Made by a program: the position numbers and the translations under genes. Of a stretch of 14,410 bases of DNA, positions 7,485 through 14,410 are shown piece after piece. Source of the DNA: Flavobacteriales bacterium (GTDB lineage: Bacteria; Bacteroidota; Bacteroidia; Flavobacteriales_D; SKUL01); contig SKUL01000042.1 in NCBI GenBank assembly GCA_007129985.1, forward strand, positions 1-14,410. Reading direction: 5' to 3'. The notes under the pieces were generated by a model. That model searched no databases and had not been told where the DNA came from. It worked only from the letters and a program-made list of their open reading frames with translations. Within the stretch, counting starts at the first letter, position 1. Every line of letters starts with the position of its first letter.

Positions 7485-9356
7485 TTACTTTTCGGCAGAA
7501 ACTGCAGTGCCGTTCATTTCGAGCACCAGCTTTTCAAGTTGTTCAATTCTCTGTTCGAGAGAAGAAATTTGTTCTTGCTGTTCTTGCAGGGCATTCACCA
7601 AAATTTGATTGAGTGCGCTGGTGTTGAGAATGCGTTTGTCAATCAATCCACTCGGTCCTTCGCTGTCATCGATAACAGAAACCATGTAAGGAGCTACGTT
7701 TTCAACATCCTGAGCAATAAATCCCACATACTCTTCCGCAAGATTGTCATGACCAGATGCCGCGTTATAGCGAAACTTCACAGGTTTCAACTGCAATACC
7801 ACATCTAAGCCATCATTGAAGCTTCCGGTAATGTCTTTAATTCTATAATCGGAAGGGATATCCCACTCTCCGGTTCCGGAAGATTTGAAAGCATCACCAT
7901 TCACAGTTAGCGTATGGGTAGGATTAATGGTGTTGATGCCTATGCGCTTGTCGTCAAAGTGGCCGGACATTAGCACACCTGCTGAGCCGGCTGCATTTGA
8001 CAGCAGAAAGCGATTATTTGCCGCGCCAGTGTAATCTGCAATAACCCCACTTCCTGACTGGGCTCCAATGTAGACATTTCCTGACCCAGTTGTAACACTT
8101 CTACCCGCCTCCCAGCCTAGAAAGGTGTTTTGTTCACCCGTGGTTGTGAGCTGACCTGCTTCGGTACCAATAATCGTGTTGCGGTTAGCACCATTTCGGA
8201 GAGTGCTTCCGGCGAGCGAACCTATTGCCACATTATTATTGCCAGCCGAGTTCTCGCCTGTTCCTCCAGATGATTGGATACCTCTACCGGCTCGTTTGCC
8301 TATAAAGGTATTATCAGCTCCCACCACGAGCCATTCTCCCGTGCGCTCACCAACAAATGTATTACCGTTAAACCTACACTCCCGCCCTGCAAGAGAACCA
8401 ACAAATACACAATCGGACGGCCCTATACTGGTATTTGATGAAGAGTTTGCCCTCCAGCCGATCACTACATTTTGCTGAGAATTAATATTCGTGGTTGCTG
8501 CATCTGTCCCTATCACTACATTCCTGTTATTGGAAAGATTCATACCCGCTTTGTGCCCTAAAATTATATTATCGCTCCCTACCTGATCCATTCCTGCTTC
8601 AAAACCAACTACAATATTTCGGGTTCCACCTGTAGTTGTATTCACCCCGGCTCGAGCTCCAATCCATACACTTTCCTGACCAGCCGGTGCATTGGTGAAA
8701 GCATCAGCCCCGATAACAGTCATATTCGCTCCAGACCCCATAGAAGAAGCTGTATTGCCGCCGACAAACGTGTTTCGAAAACCAGTTGAAGAAGTTCCTG
8801 CCTGATGTCCCACGTATGTGTTGCTATGATTAACGGTAACACTGCTTCCCGCTTGAAAACCATAGGCTGTATTGTGATATCCGGAAGTATTGCTACTGAG
8901 AGCCTCAAAACCAAAGGCTGTTGCACCTTTGGTTCCTAAAACATTTCCGGTAGTTAAAGCCTCATAATCCAACCTTCCTGAGGCTGTATTATTCACCCTG
9001 AACATCATAGCTGACTCGTCTATTGTTCCCAAAAAGTTCAGAGAGGGATCAGTTGCATCGTTGCCTTCAAGGAGCCAGCCAGCACCACTGCTTAACAAGG
9101 GACGCCATACTGTTCCGTCAAAGTACCAGAAGTTGTTATCGGCCGTGTCATACACCAACAAGCCCTGCGCCGGATCCGGAACAGTTGTGTGATCATTTAT
9201 GCGCGGAATGAGGATGCCTTTGTCATCAGCTGTTATTTCTAACATGGCCGACGGATGGGGAAGTGCGCCCGTTTCATTGATTGCTACGTTTTGTGTAAAC
9301 GCAAATTGTGAAACAGCGCAAGATAAGAGCGTAGAGAAAAAAACTTTCTGAAACAT
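7485..9356 (-). CDS. Exported tail-fibre-like protein with YadA-head-type repeats and S74 self-cleaving chaperone domain
   Basis: The product has 623 residues. Residues 1-21 are a signal peptide (MFQKVFFSTLLSCAVSQFAFTQ). Residues 23-90 carry a motif common in Bacteroidota surface proteins (NVAINETGALPHPSAML ... KGILIPRIN ... GLLVYDTADNNFWYFDG.W). Residues 144-436 hold about 17 NxxxGxxAG beta-roll repeats like YadA adhesin heads. A bridge (NPTHTLTVNGDAF, 478-490) leads to a peptidase S74 / intramolecular chaperone domain. Its SDYRIK motif provides Ser502 and Lys507, the spacing of the catalytic dyad in phage tailspike chaperones, followed by LKPVKFRYN and YVGFIAQDVE. The last 45 residues form a coiled coil. 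By analogy it trimerises and releases its chaperone by autocleavage before Ser502 (inference). Target and role are unknown; adhesion is plausible. No phage genes surround it. Confidence 0.9.
   Translation of the reverse strand: MFQKVFFSTLLSCAVSQFAFTQNVAINETGALPHPSAMLEITADDKGILIPRINDHTTVPDPAQGLLVYDTADNNFWYFDGTVWRPLLSSGAGWLLEGNDATDPSLNFLGTIDESAMMFRVNNTASGRLDYEALTTGNVLGTKGATAFGFEALSSNTSGYHNTAYGFQAGSSVTVNHSNTYVGHQAGTSSTGFRNTFVGGNTASSMGSGANMTVIGADAFTNAPAGQESVWIGARAGVNTTTGGTRNIVVGFEAGMDQVGSDNIILGHKAGMNLSNNRNVVIGTDAATTNINSQQNVVIGWRANSSSNTSIGPSDCVFVGSLAGRECRFNGNTFVGERTGEWLVVGADNTFIGKRAGRGIQSSGGTGENSAGNNNVAIGSLAGSTLRNGANRNTIIGTEAGQLTTTGEQNTFLGWEAGRSVTTGSGNVYIGAQSGSGVIADYTGAANNRFLLSNAAGSAGVLMSGHFDDKRIGINTINPTHTLTVNGDAFKSSGTGEWDIPSDYRIKDITGSFNDGLDVVLQLKPVKFRYNAASGHDNLAEEYVGFIAQDVENVAPYMVSVIDDSEGPSGLIDKRILNTSALNQILVNALQEQQEQISSLEQRIEQLEKLVLEMNGTAVSAEK
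8049..8927 (-). repeat. About 17 YadA-head-like beta-roll repeats
   Basis: The repeats run through residues 144-436, mostly spaced 14-24 residues. The core pattern is N[TV].[IVF][IVL]G..AG, for example NTAYGFQAG, NIVVGFEAG, NIILGHKAG, NTFIGKRAG, NVAIGSLAG and NTFLGWEAG. Between cores lie Gly/Ser/Thr-rich turns. This resembles the left-handed beta-roll of trimeric autotransporter heads. Confidence 0.85.
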
Positions 9357-9379
9357 CGCTTGTTGCGTTAACTATTGAG

Positions 9380-9399
9380 TTTGGTCAGTCATGACCAAA
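9380..9399. promoter_or_regulatory. Inverted repeat overlapping the -7 box: possible operator
   Basis: TTTGGTCA (9380-9387) and TGACCAAA (9392-9399) are perfect 8-bp inverted arms around GTCA. The right arm covers the TTTG half of the -7 element and the rest covers the predicted start of transcription. A dimeric repressor bound here would block polymerase. It lacks a U-tract, so a terminator for the upstream gene is less likely. Confidence 0.5.
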
Positions 9400-9425
9400 T
9401 GTAGTCATTCAAAAGGTTATGTCAA
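9396..9425 (-). promoter_or_regulatory. Strong Bacteroidota-type promoter of the S74 surface protein
   Basis: On the minus strand TACATTTG (9403-9396) matches TAnnTTTG exactly, and TTG (9425-9423, within TTTTG) lies exactly 19 bp upstream, the expected -33 position. The transcript would begin near 9390, giving a leader of about 34 bases. It is the best promoter match in the window. Confidence 0.72.
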
Positions 9426-9431
9426 AACCGC

Positions 9432-9443
9432 TCGAAATTTCGA
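9432..9443. promoter_or_regulatory. 12-bp palindrome just upstream of the -33 box
   Basis: TCGAAATTTCGA is a perfect 12-bp palindrome lying 7 bp upstream of the -33 TTG of the S74 gene promoter, a position suited to an activator. It could also arise by chance in a 148-bp AT-rich spacer, so the regulatory reading is tentative. Confidence 0.3.
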
Positions 9444-9504
9444 AAGGATAAAGTTGCTTTTTCAAGAATTAATATCCCCACCCAAACATCACTGCAAGAA
9501 ATCT

Positions 9505-12500
9505 TTAATCCAACTGAACATTGGTTTCCCTGTTCCAGGTTAATTCTGTAATACTTGCTCCGTTCTTGAAATAATACTTGCCCGTTTTGTCAATTACCTT
9601 GCGGTACTCATCGGCTTTGTTGCCAATCACCACAATTCGGCGAATGATGACTTTGTTTCCAACATTGTCGCTTTCCTCAGTAACACCTTGTGGATAGTCC
9701 TGTGCGAGTTGAGAAAGGTAGTAGTCGTTGTAATCCTTGGGTTCTGCTGCACGCAGTTTACTCAGTTGCTCGCGTGATTTTTGGGCGCGTTGATCTGCCC
9801 GCGTTGCCAATTCACGTTGTTGCTCTTCTATGGCAGCCCTGCGATCGGTAAGCTCTTTTTGGTTTTCGGTGATAACCTCTTGGGAGCGCCCAGAGAGGCG
9901 ATCTTGCTCTTGTTGCAGTTCCTTGACCCGTTGCTTGGCTTGCTCAATCCGCTCACGTTCCGCCATGATTCGACGCGTATCCTGTTCGCGGTACTCCTCT
10001 TTTTGATCCATCAAACCCGCTGTTAGGTTTTCCTGGCGTGCCGCCTTTTCCTCCAGAAATTGCTGAATTTCACCTCTGATTTCCTGCGTCCTTTTATGAG
10101 CTTTGAGACTTCTTTCATTCTCTTTTTCCCGCTTTTCAAGCAGGTAATAATGGTGGTCTGTAAACCTCTGGTCTATATCAATTACCCGCTGAGCATGCGA
10201 TACTTCATTCCGTGCTACCAGATCTTCAATCAACTTAATTTCTTCATCAATCTCCTGAAGATTTCGCTGTATGCGCTCCATCTCCTTATTGCGTTGATCA
10301 ATCAAACCCTGATCTGTAGCTTTCTTGTAGTCTTTCACTCGCTTTACCTTACCCTCACGGCTTTGCTCTGCTCGAGCCATGCGCTCATGATTGTCTGCAA
10401 GCAAAGTTTCAACTTCATCGAGTCTTTTTGAGGCTGCCTCCATTTCTTTATCGCGCAGAGTAGAGTGTCTCTCCTTCTCTTCGCTCTTGAGCCTTTTAAT
10501 TCGCTCGTATTTCTCGGCTTCCTCGCGCAGGCGGGCTTCACGCATGAATCGCTCTGCTTCGTCTTCATTTCTTGAATCCACTCCACTGCCTTTACCACGA
10601 GACTTGCTTCTGCGCGCTTCGGCTTCAGCCATTTCTTGTTCCTGACGCCGTTTCTCAGCGAGTTTACGCTCTTCTTCTTCCTCGAGCAAACGCTCAATTT
10701 CCTGAATCTTGGATTTAGGATAAAACTCTGCGGGCTTGAGCGCTGAAGCTTCCTTGTAATTGCGAAGTGCCACTTTGTACTCGCTCTGACCTAATTTTTT
10801 GTCCGCAACCTCAATCAAGGTGTTGTATTCTTCATCCTCTGCTTCTTTTTCCGCCATCAAAGCTGCTTCCCTTTTCTTTTCCTCCGCCTCCTTCTCTCTT
10901 TGTCGTCGTTCGCGCTCAGCAGCCTCTTCCTCGGCCTTGCGTTGCTCATCCCGATCTTTCAATCTACGATCTATTTCAGCCAATTGCTCTTTTGCGTGAG
11001 AGTCATTAGCCTTGGCAACCAGCGCTTCCTGGTATTTCTGTTTAGCCAAAGTGAAATTGTCACCCTTCATGGCAGCATCAGCCTCTGCAATCAGCATGTT
11101 GTATTGACGGTCGGTATCGCGCTGGCTTTGCATTTCGCTCAAAAGGCGCTCTGCATTGGCTAATTTTTTCTGGACTTCAGCGTCATCTGCGATGAGCTCC
11201 AATGCCTCCCTGTAACGAATTCCGGCATTTTTGTATTCCTTCTCGGCCATCTGCTCATCACCTTGCTTGACGATACGATCAAATTGCTCGCGCAATTTCG
11301 CCTGTGCCGCTTCTTCAGCAGCCCTGGCTTCAGCCTCAGCTTTTTGAGCTGCCTCTTGTTCCGCAAGCTCCTCTTTCCGCTTTCGGTCTTCAATCATTTT
11401 CTGAGCAGATTCAATTTGCTGCGATGGGTATTTCTCGCCCGGCTTAGCCTCTAAAGCGCGCTCATAAGCCTTAATAGCCGACTCAAAGTTTTGGGCCTGC
11501 ATCTTTTGGTCTGCCTCGGCAATGGCTTGTTTGTAGTTTTCTTCAGCATCCATTGCTGCACGAAGCTCTGCCAACAGGTTCCCGGCCTCCTTTATTTTTT
11601 TCGGTAGATGCTGGTTATCGGGTTTCAGGGCAAGCGCTTCTTCATAACGTTCAATGGCATCCTGGTAATCCTTTTTCTTAAAAAAGCCATCACCCTCTTC
11701 AACAAGGTCATTAAAGCGTGCAAGCTCTTCTGCTAGTCTTTTCTCCTCCGCTTTTCGGGCCTCTTCTTCTTTGCGCTTTTCTTCTTCTATGCGCGCCATT
11801 TCTGCCAGCAAATCATCAATTTCTTTTATGCGCTGCGACGGGTAAGGCAGGTCTGATTTAAGTTGTGCGGCACGTTCAAAGGCCGCTCGGGCCTGCTGGT
11901 ATTGCTCAGCTTTAAAGGCATCGTCACCTTCTTTGATGGCAGCAGCGTACTCTTTGTCGAGCTCACGCTCCCTCTCAAGCGCCTCTTTTGCCGCGATAGC
12001 ATCCTCACGCTTTTTCTTTACGCCTTGATTGTCGGGATAAATCTTCAGAGCCCCGTCGTAATGACCAACGGCATCGTCATATTCTTTCTTCCCTGCAGAG
12101 GCATCGCCCTTGGAAACCAACTCCTCGAATTGAGCCTGCTTTTCGGCTGCCAAACGCTCTTCTTCTTCCCGTTTGGCAATTTCGTCCAGCTTTTTTCCGG
12201 CAAGCTCAATCCTTTCGGCGGGATGCTTCTCATTGGGCTTTACCTTCAATGCAGCTTCATATTCTTTTATCGACTGTTCATACGATTCAGACTTGAATAA
12301 GGCATCAGCTTTTGCCACAAGGTTATTGTACTCTTCGTCCTCCGCCTTCTGCTTTTCGTATTCTTCGAAGGCCTTTTTGGCGTCGGCCAATTTCTTTGAA
12401 ACATCTACATCTTTGGGCTTGATGGTTAAAGCTTCCTCGTAATTCGAAATGGCTTCAGGGTAATCCTGCGCCTTTACGAGATTATCTCCCTTGCGAACCA

Positions 12501-13443
12501 GTTCTTCAAATCGAGCTTTTTCCTCTTCCTCCTTCTTTTTGGCTTCAAGTCGCGCTTTAGCATCGACTATCTGGTCTTTGGGATACTTTTCATCTTTGCG
12601 GATGGCAAGTGCCTCCTCGTACTTTTTGATGGCTGATTCATAATTCTCTGACCGCATGGCATCGTCTCCGGCTTTTAGCGCGGTTTCATACTTTTCCATC
12701 TCCGCATTGGCCGCATTCTGCTCAGCTAGTTTCTCTTCAGCACTTTTGAGCTTCATGAGAACCATTGGGTTATCTTCCTTGATTTTGAGGGCTTCTTTGT
12801 AATCGGCAACCGACTCAGCATATTTTTCATTGAGAAATGCCTTGTCGGCTTGATCTACCAACTTATCGAACTCCCTCTCAAGAGCCTGTAGCTCTTTTTC
12901 TTTATCTTTATCAGCCTGTTGCTTGTCTTTGCTTCCGCGCTCCCATTCGCGCATCAGGCGATTGATTTCATCTTTAATTTTTTGGGTGTAGGCAAAATCA
13001 AACTCCAGAGCTCCTGTATTGGGGTTGTACTTGGCTTTTCCTATAGGTTGCTCTAAAATCTTTACATCCAACCCTTCAAGTTCCTCAAAAAGACTCATTT
13101 CAATGTTCATGGAGAATCCTGCGCCAACATCTTCTTCAGGAATATTACGGGAGTCCATGTACACGCTTTTACCAACAAAACCAGAGCGATTAAAACGGAT
13201 ATCGTACTCTTTACCGAGATCAAGAAAAAACTCATATTTACCGTTGTTTCGGGTAACGTATTCGTCAACCTTGGCGCCATTGTGATATGCCGTGATGGTT
13301 ACATTCTCTAATTTCTTAGAGTTGGCATAGTCTTTCACCACTCCAAATATGTACAACTCACCCTGCCCCAAAGCGGGAAAAACAGCCCCTAAACTAAGCA
13401 GGGCGGCTGCTAAAAGACATGTGACGAAATGTTTTCCTTGCAT
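9505..13443 (-). CDS. Giant exported TPR/coiled-coil protein with N-terminal carboxypeptidase-regulatory-like domain
   Basis: The product has 1312 residues. Residues 1-27 are a signal peptide (MQGKHFVTCLLAAALL...ALGQG) without a lipobox. Residues 30-118 form a carboxypeptidase-regulatory-like beta-sandwich (IFGVVKDYANSKKLENVTIT ... NGKYEFFLDLGKEYDIRFNRSGF). A helical linker (about 119-191) leads to eleven TPR-like units at 192-947 (core Y..AI..YEEAL.IKP), a charged coiled coil at about 948-1235, and a compact C-terminal domain at 1238-1312 (YPQGVTEE, KVIIRRIVVIGNKADEYRKV, YYFKNGASITE). TPR arrays bind protein partners, and the signal peptide places it in the periplasm or at the cell surface, so a structural scaffold is likely. 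The beta-sandwich plus TPR combination recalls T9SS component PorE, but no WD40 or OmpA domain is seen, so I do not equate them. No enzymatic motif is visible. The neighbouring S74 gene is 148 bp downstream with its own promoter. Confidence 0.9.
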   Translation of the reverse strand: MQGKHFVTCLLAAALLSLGAVFPALGQGELYIFGVVKDYANSKKLENVTITAYHNGAKVDEYVTRNNGKYEFFLDLGKEYDIRFNRSGFVGKSVYMDSRNIPEEDVGAGFSMNIEMSLFEELEGLDVKILEQPIGKAKYNPNTGALEFDFAYTQKIKDEINRLMREWERGSKDKQQADKDKEKELQALEREFDKLVDQADKAFLNEKYAESVADYKEALKIKEDNPMVLMKLKSAEEKLAEQNAANAEMEKYETALKAGDDAMRSENYESAIKKYEEALAIRKDEKYPKDQIVDAKARLEAKKKEEEEKARFEELVRKGDNLVKAQDYPEAISNYEEALTIKPKDVDVSKKLADAKKAFEEYEKQKAEDEEYNNLVAKADALFKSESYEQSIKEYEAALKVKPNEKHPAERIELAGKKLDEIAKREEEERLAAEKQAQFEELVSKGDASAGKKEYDDAVGHYDGALKIYPDNQGVKKKREDAIAAKEALERERELDKEYAAAIKEGDDAFKAEQYQQARAAFERAAQLKSDLPYPSQRIKEIDDLLAEMARIEEEKRKEEEARKAEEKRLAEELARFNDLVEEGDGFFKKKDYQDAIERYEEALALKPDNQHLPKKIKEAGNLLAELRAAMDAEENYKQAIAEADQKMQAQNFESAIKAYERALEAKPGEKYPSQQIESAQKMIEDRKRKEELAEQEAAQKAEAEARAAEEAAQAKLREQFDRIVKQGDEQMAEKEYKNAGIRYREALELIADDAEVQKKLANAERLLSEMQSQRDTDRQYNMLIAEADAAMKGDNFTLAKQKYQEALVAKANDSHAKEQLAEIDRRLKDRDEQRKAEEEAAERERRQREKEAEEKKREAALMAEKEAEDEEYNTLIEVADKKLGQSEYKVALRNYKEASALKPAEFYPKSKIQEIERLLEEEEERKLAEKRRQEQEMAEAEARRSKSRGKGSGVDSRNEDEAERFMREARLREEAEKYERIKRLKSEEKERHSTLRDKEMEAASKRLDEVETLLADNHERMARAEQSREGKVKRVKDYKKATDQGLIDQRNKEMERIQRNLQEIDEEIKLIEDLVARNEVSHAQRVIDIDQRFTDHHYYLLEKREKENERSLKAHKRTQEIRGEIQQFLEEKAARQENLTAGLMDQKEEYREQDTRRIMAERERIEQAKQRVKELQQEQDRLSGRSQEVITENQKELTDRRAAIEEQQRELATRADQRAQKSREQLSKLRAAEPKDYNDYYLSQLAQDYPQGVTEESDNVGNKVIIRRIVVIGNKADEYRKVIDKTGKYYFKNGASITELTWNRETNVQLD
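10603..12870 (-). repeat. Eleven alternating TPR-like units with growing coiled-coil inserts
   Basis: The units start at residues 192, 252, 312, 372, 439, 499, 577, 637, 721, 781 and 873. Units 1, 3, 5, 7 and 9 begin with Phe and are each exactly 60 residues. Units 2, 4, 6, 8 and 10 begin with Tyr and measure 60, 67, 78, 84 and 92. The extra length lies in Glu/Lys/Arg/Ala-rich heptad-like segments after the TPR core. Unit 11 is of the Tyr type and runs into the long coiled coil. Confidence 0.88.
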
Positions 13444-13549
13444 TCTGATAGTGCGCTGAACAAATATCGTGAAAAAATACCGGTCAGCTTCTTATTGCTT
13501 AGAACGGTTTTCACACCGGCATGTTACTATTTTTGTGTTAAAATCGTCT
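13444..13549. other. Divergent intergenic region
   Basis: This 106-bp spacer lies between the start codons of the TPR protein and the oxidoreductase. On the minus strand GATATTTG (13468-13461) is one base from the -7 consensus and could serve the TPR gene, but no -33 TTG is present at the right distance. I see no clear operator or hairpin. Confidence 0.4.
13528..13535 (+). promoter_or_regulatory. Candidate -7 box of the oxidoreductase gene
   Basis: TATTTTTG fits TAnnTTTG exactly and lies 14 bp before the ATG at 13550, giving a very short leader like that of lemA. No TTG is found 17-21 bp upstream, so the match rests on one element in an AT-rich stretch. Confidence 0.4.
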
Positions 13550-14410
13550 ATGAATCACAGCTATTGGGATAAAGCCCTGTTTCCAGATTGTGCACAACTC
13601 GTTGTTGTGGGGGGAGGAATTGTTGGCTTATCGGCAGCAATTCATGCCAAAATGGCAAATCCGTCCCATGAAATAGTGGTGCTCGAAAAAGGCCTCACCC
13701 CTGCCGGAGCAAGCAGCAAGAATGCCGGATTTGTGTGCTTTGGCAGCCTTTCGGAAATACTTGATGACCTTCAAAACTCCGACGAAGACGAGATAGTTGC
13801 CTTGGTAAAAAGACGCCTGGAAGGAATAGACTACCTCGTGAGGTTGATAGGTAGAGACAAGCTCCTTTACGAAGAAAACGGGGGCTTTGAGGTTTTTACC
13901 CCAGAGCTGAGCCAGCTCCACGCACTTAGCATGGACCGCATGGAACACATCAATGGTATTTTGAAACCTATTTTTGGAGAACGTGTGTTCAAACCGAACG
14001 ACTACCAATTGAAAGATTTCGGACTGCAAGGGTTCAGCCACATGATTTCCAATCGTTTTGAAGGACAATTAAATACTGCAAAGATGTTGCAGGCGCTCAT
14101 CCAGCTTGCACGGGAAAAAGGTGTTCAGGTGATTTGCGGAGCGGAGGTGGGTAGTTGGGAAGAGCTTGCATCAAGTGTTGAAGTTGCCCTCTTATCCGGA
14201 CAGGCGATCCAATGTGAGAAGTTGCTTTTGGCCACCAACGGTTTTACCGGAAATCTAATTCCGGGTCTTGATGTGCGACCCACCCGCGCGCAGGTATTAA
14301 TTTCAGAGCCAGTAGAAGGCTTGAAGTTAAAAGGTGCTTTTCACATGGACAGAGGCTACTATTATTTTCGTGATGTGGATGGACGGGTTTTGCTGGGAGG
14401 TGCACGAAAC
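13550..14410 (+). CDS. FAD-dependent oxidoreductase, DAO (D-amino acid oxidase-like) family, 3' end cut by window
   Basis: The frame is open for 287 codons to the window edge with no stop. An N-terminal Rossmann fold binds FAD: VVVGGGIVGLSAA (18-30, GxGxxG at 21-26) and the ribose-binding Glu46 at the end of strand 2 (IVVLEKG). GASSKNAGF at 53-61 matches the flavin-contacting segment of DadA/glycine-oxidase-type enzymes. RFEGQLNTAKMLQAL and VRPTRAQVLISEP are family landmarks further along. These enzymes oxidise amines or amino acids with transfer of electrons to oxygen or a quinone. The substrate cannot be told from this half of the protein, because the remaining substrate domain and C-terminal FAD motif lie outside. 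Start chosen at the first ATG, just downstream of a -7-like box; it is divergent from the TPR gene. Confidence 0.88.
   Translation, partial: MNHSYWDKALFPDCAQLVVVGGGIVGLSAAIHAKMANPSHEIVVLEKGLTPAGASSKNAGFVCFGSLSEILDDLQNSDEDEIVALVKRRLEGIDYLVRLIGRDKLLYEENGGFEVFTPELSQLHALSMDRMEHINGILKPIFGERVFKPNDYQLKDFGLQGFSHMISNRFEGQLNTAKMLQALIQLAREKGVQVICGAEVGSWEELASSVEVALLSGQAIQCEKLLLATNGFTGNLIPGLDVRPTRAQVLISEPVEGLKLKGAFHMDRGYYYFRDVDGRVLLGGARN

Noticed and set aside
7485..9356. Tail-fibre-like gene as evidence of a prophage
   Set aside because: It has a signal peptide and Bacteroidota surface-protein N-terminus, and no other phage gene, integrase or attachment site lies in the window.
9781..12442. Many Ser/Leu/Phe-rich plus-strand open frames antisense to the TPR gene
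   Set aside because: Antisense of Glu/Lys/Ala-rich codons gives Leu/Phe/Ser-rich frames with few stops. This is composition, not coding.
13628..14068. 146-codon minus-strand open frame at the right end
   Set aside because: It is antisense to a clear FAD-binding oxidoreductase with Rossmann motifs in frame, and has no motif of its own.

Overview
The window looks like chromosomal DNA of a Bacteroidota bacterium, most likely of the order Flavobacteriales (Crocinitomicaceae/Cryomorphaceae-like). The reasons are the MKK-type signal peptide on a very large modular secreted protease, the flavobacterial Cys-rich GCTDPTACNYDP module and SprB-like module, the 'SAMLEIT..KGILIPR' N-terminus of a tail-fibre-type surface protein, and promoter-like TTG-N19-TAnnTTTG sequences. 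There are no RNA genes, insertion sequences or CRISPR arrays. Both ends cut through genes.

Layout. Positions 1-4985 (minus) hold the first 1661 codons of a secreted M12B-type zinc metalloprotease. Its C-terminal part is a stalk of nine TIG/IPT domains, one SprB-like module and two Fn3-like modules that run off the window. A 326-bp spacer follows. It separates the protease from a plus-strand pair, lemA (5312-5872) and an HtpX-like M48 membrane metalloprotease (5878-6831), which are 5 bp apart and probably one operon. A Dps ferritin-like gene (6933-7409) follows on the same strand. A bidirectional hairpin terminator at 7431-7461 divides dps from the convergent gene at 7485-9356 (minus). That gene encodes an exported protein with about 17 YadA-head-like repeats and a C-terminal S74 self-cleaving chaperone domain. 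Its upstream region has the best promoter of the window, overlapped by an inverted repeat. Next is a 1312-residue exported protein (9505-13443, minus): a carboxypeptidase-regulatory-like beta-sandwich, eleven TPR-like units, a long coiled coil and a small C-terminal domain. The window ends in a divergently transcribed FAD-dependent DAO-family oxidoreductase (13550 onward, plus), cut at codon 287.

How the genes relate. LemA plus M48 protease and Dps fit a theme of envelope quality control and stress, but the sequence does not show that they work together. The three large minus-strand genes all encode exported, repeat-built proteins (protease with adhesive stalk, beta-roll fibre, TPR/coiled-coil scaffold). 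This suggests a locus rich in cell-surface architecture. The missing C-terminus of the protease should carry a type IX secretion sorting signal.

The most unusual signals are quantitative patterns inside repeat proteins. In the TPR protein, two repeat types alternate: one is exactly 60 residues every time, and the other grows stepwise (60, 67, 78, 84, 92) toward the C-terminus by coiled-coil insertions. In the protease, the TIG domains follow a three-domain A-B-B order, and every domain keeps a pair of cysteines.
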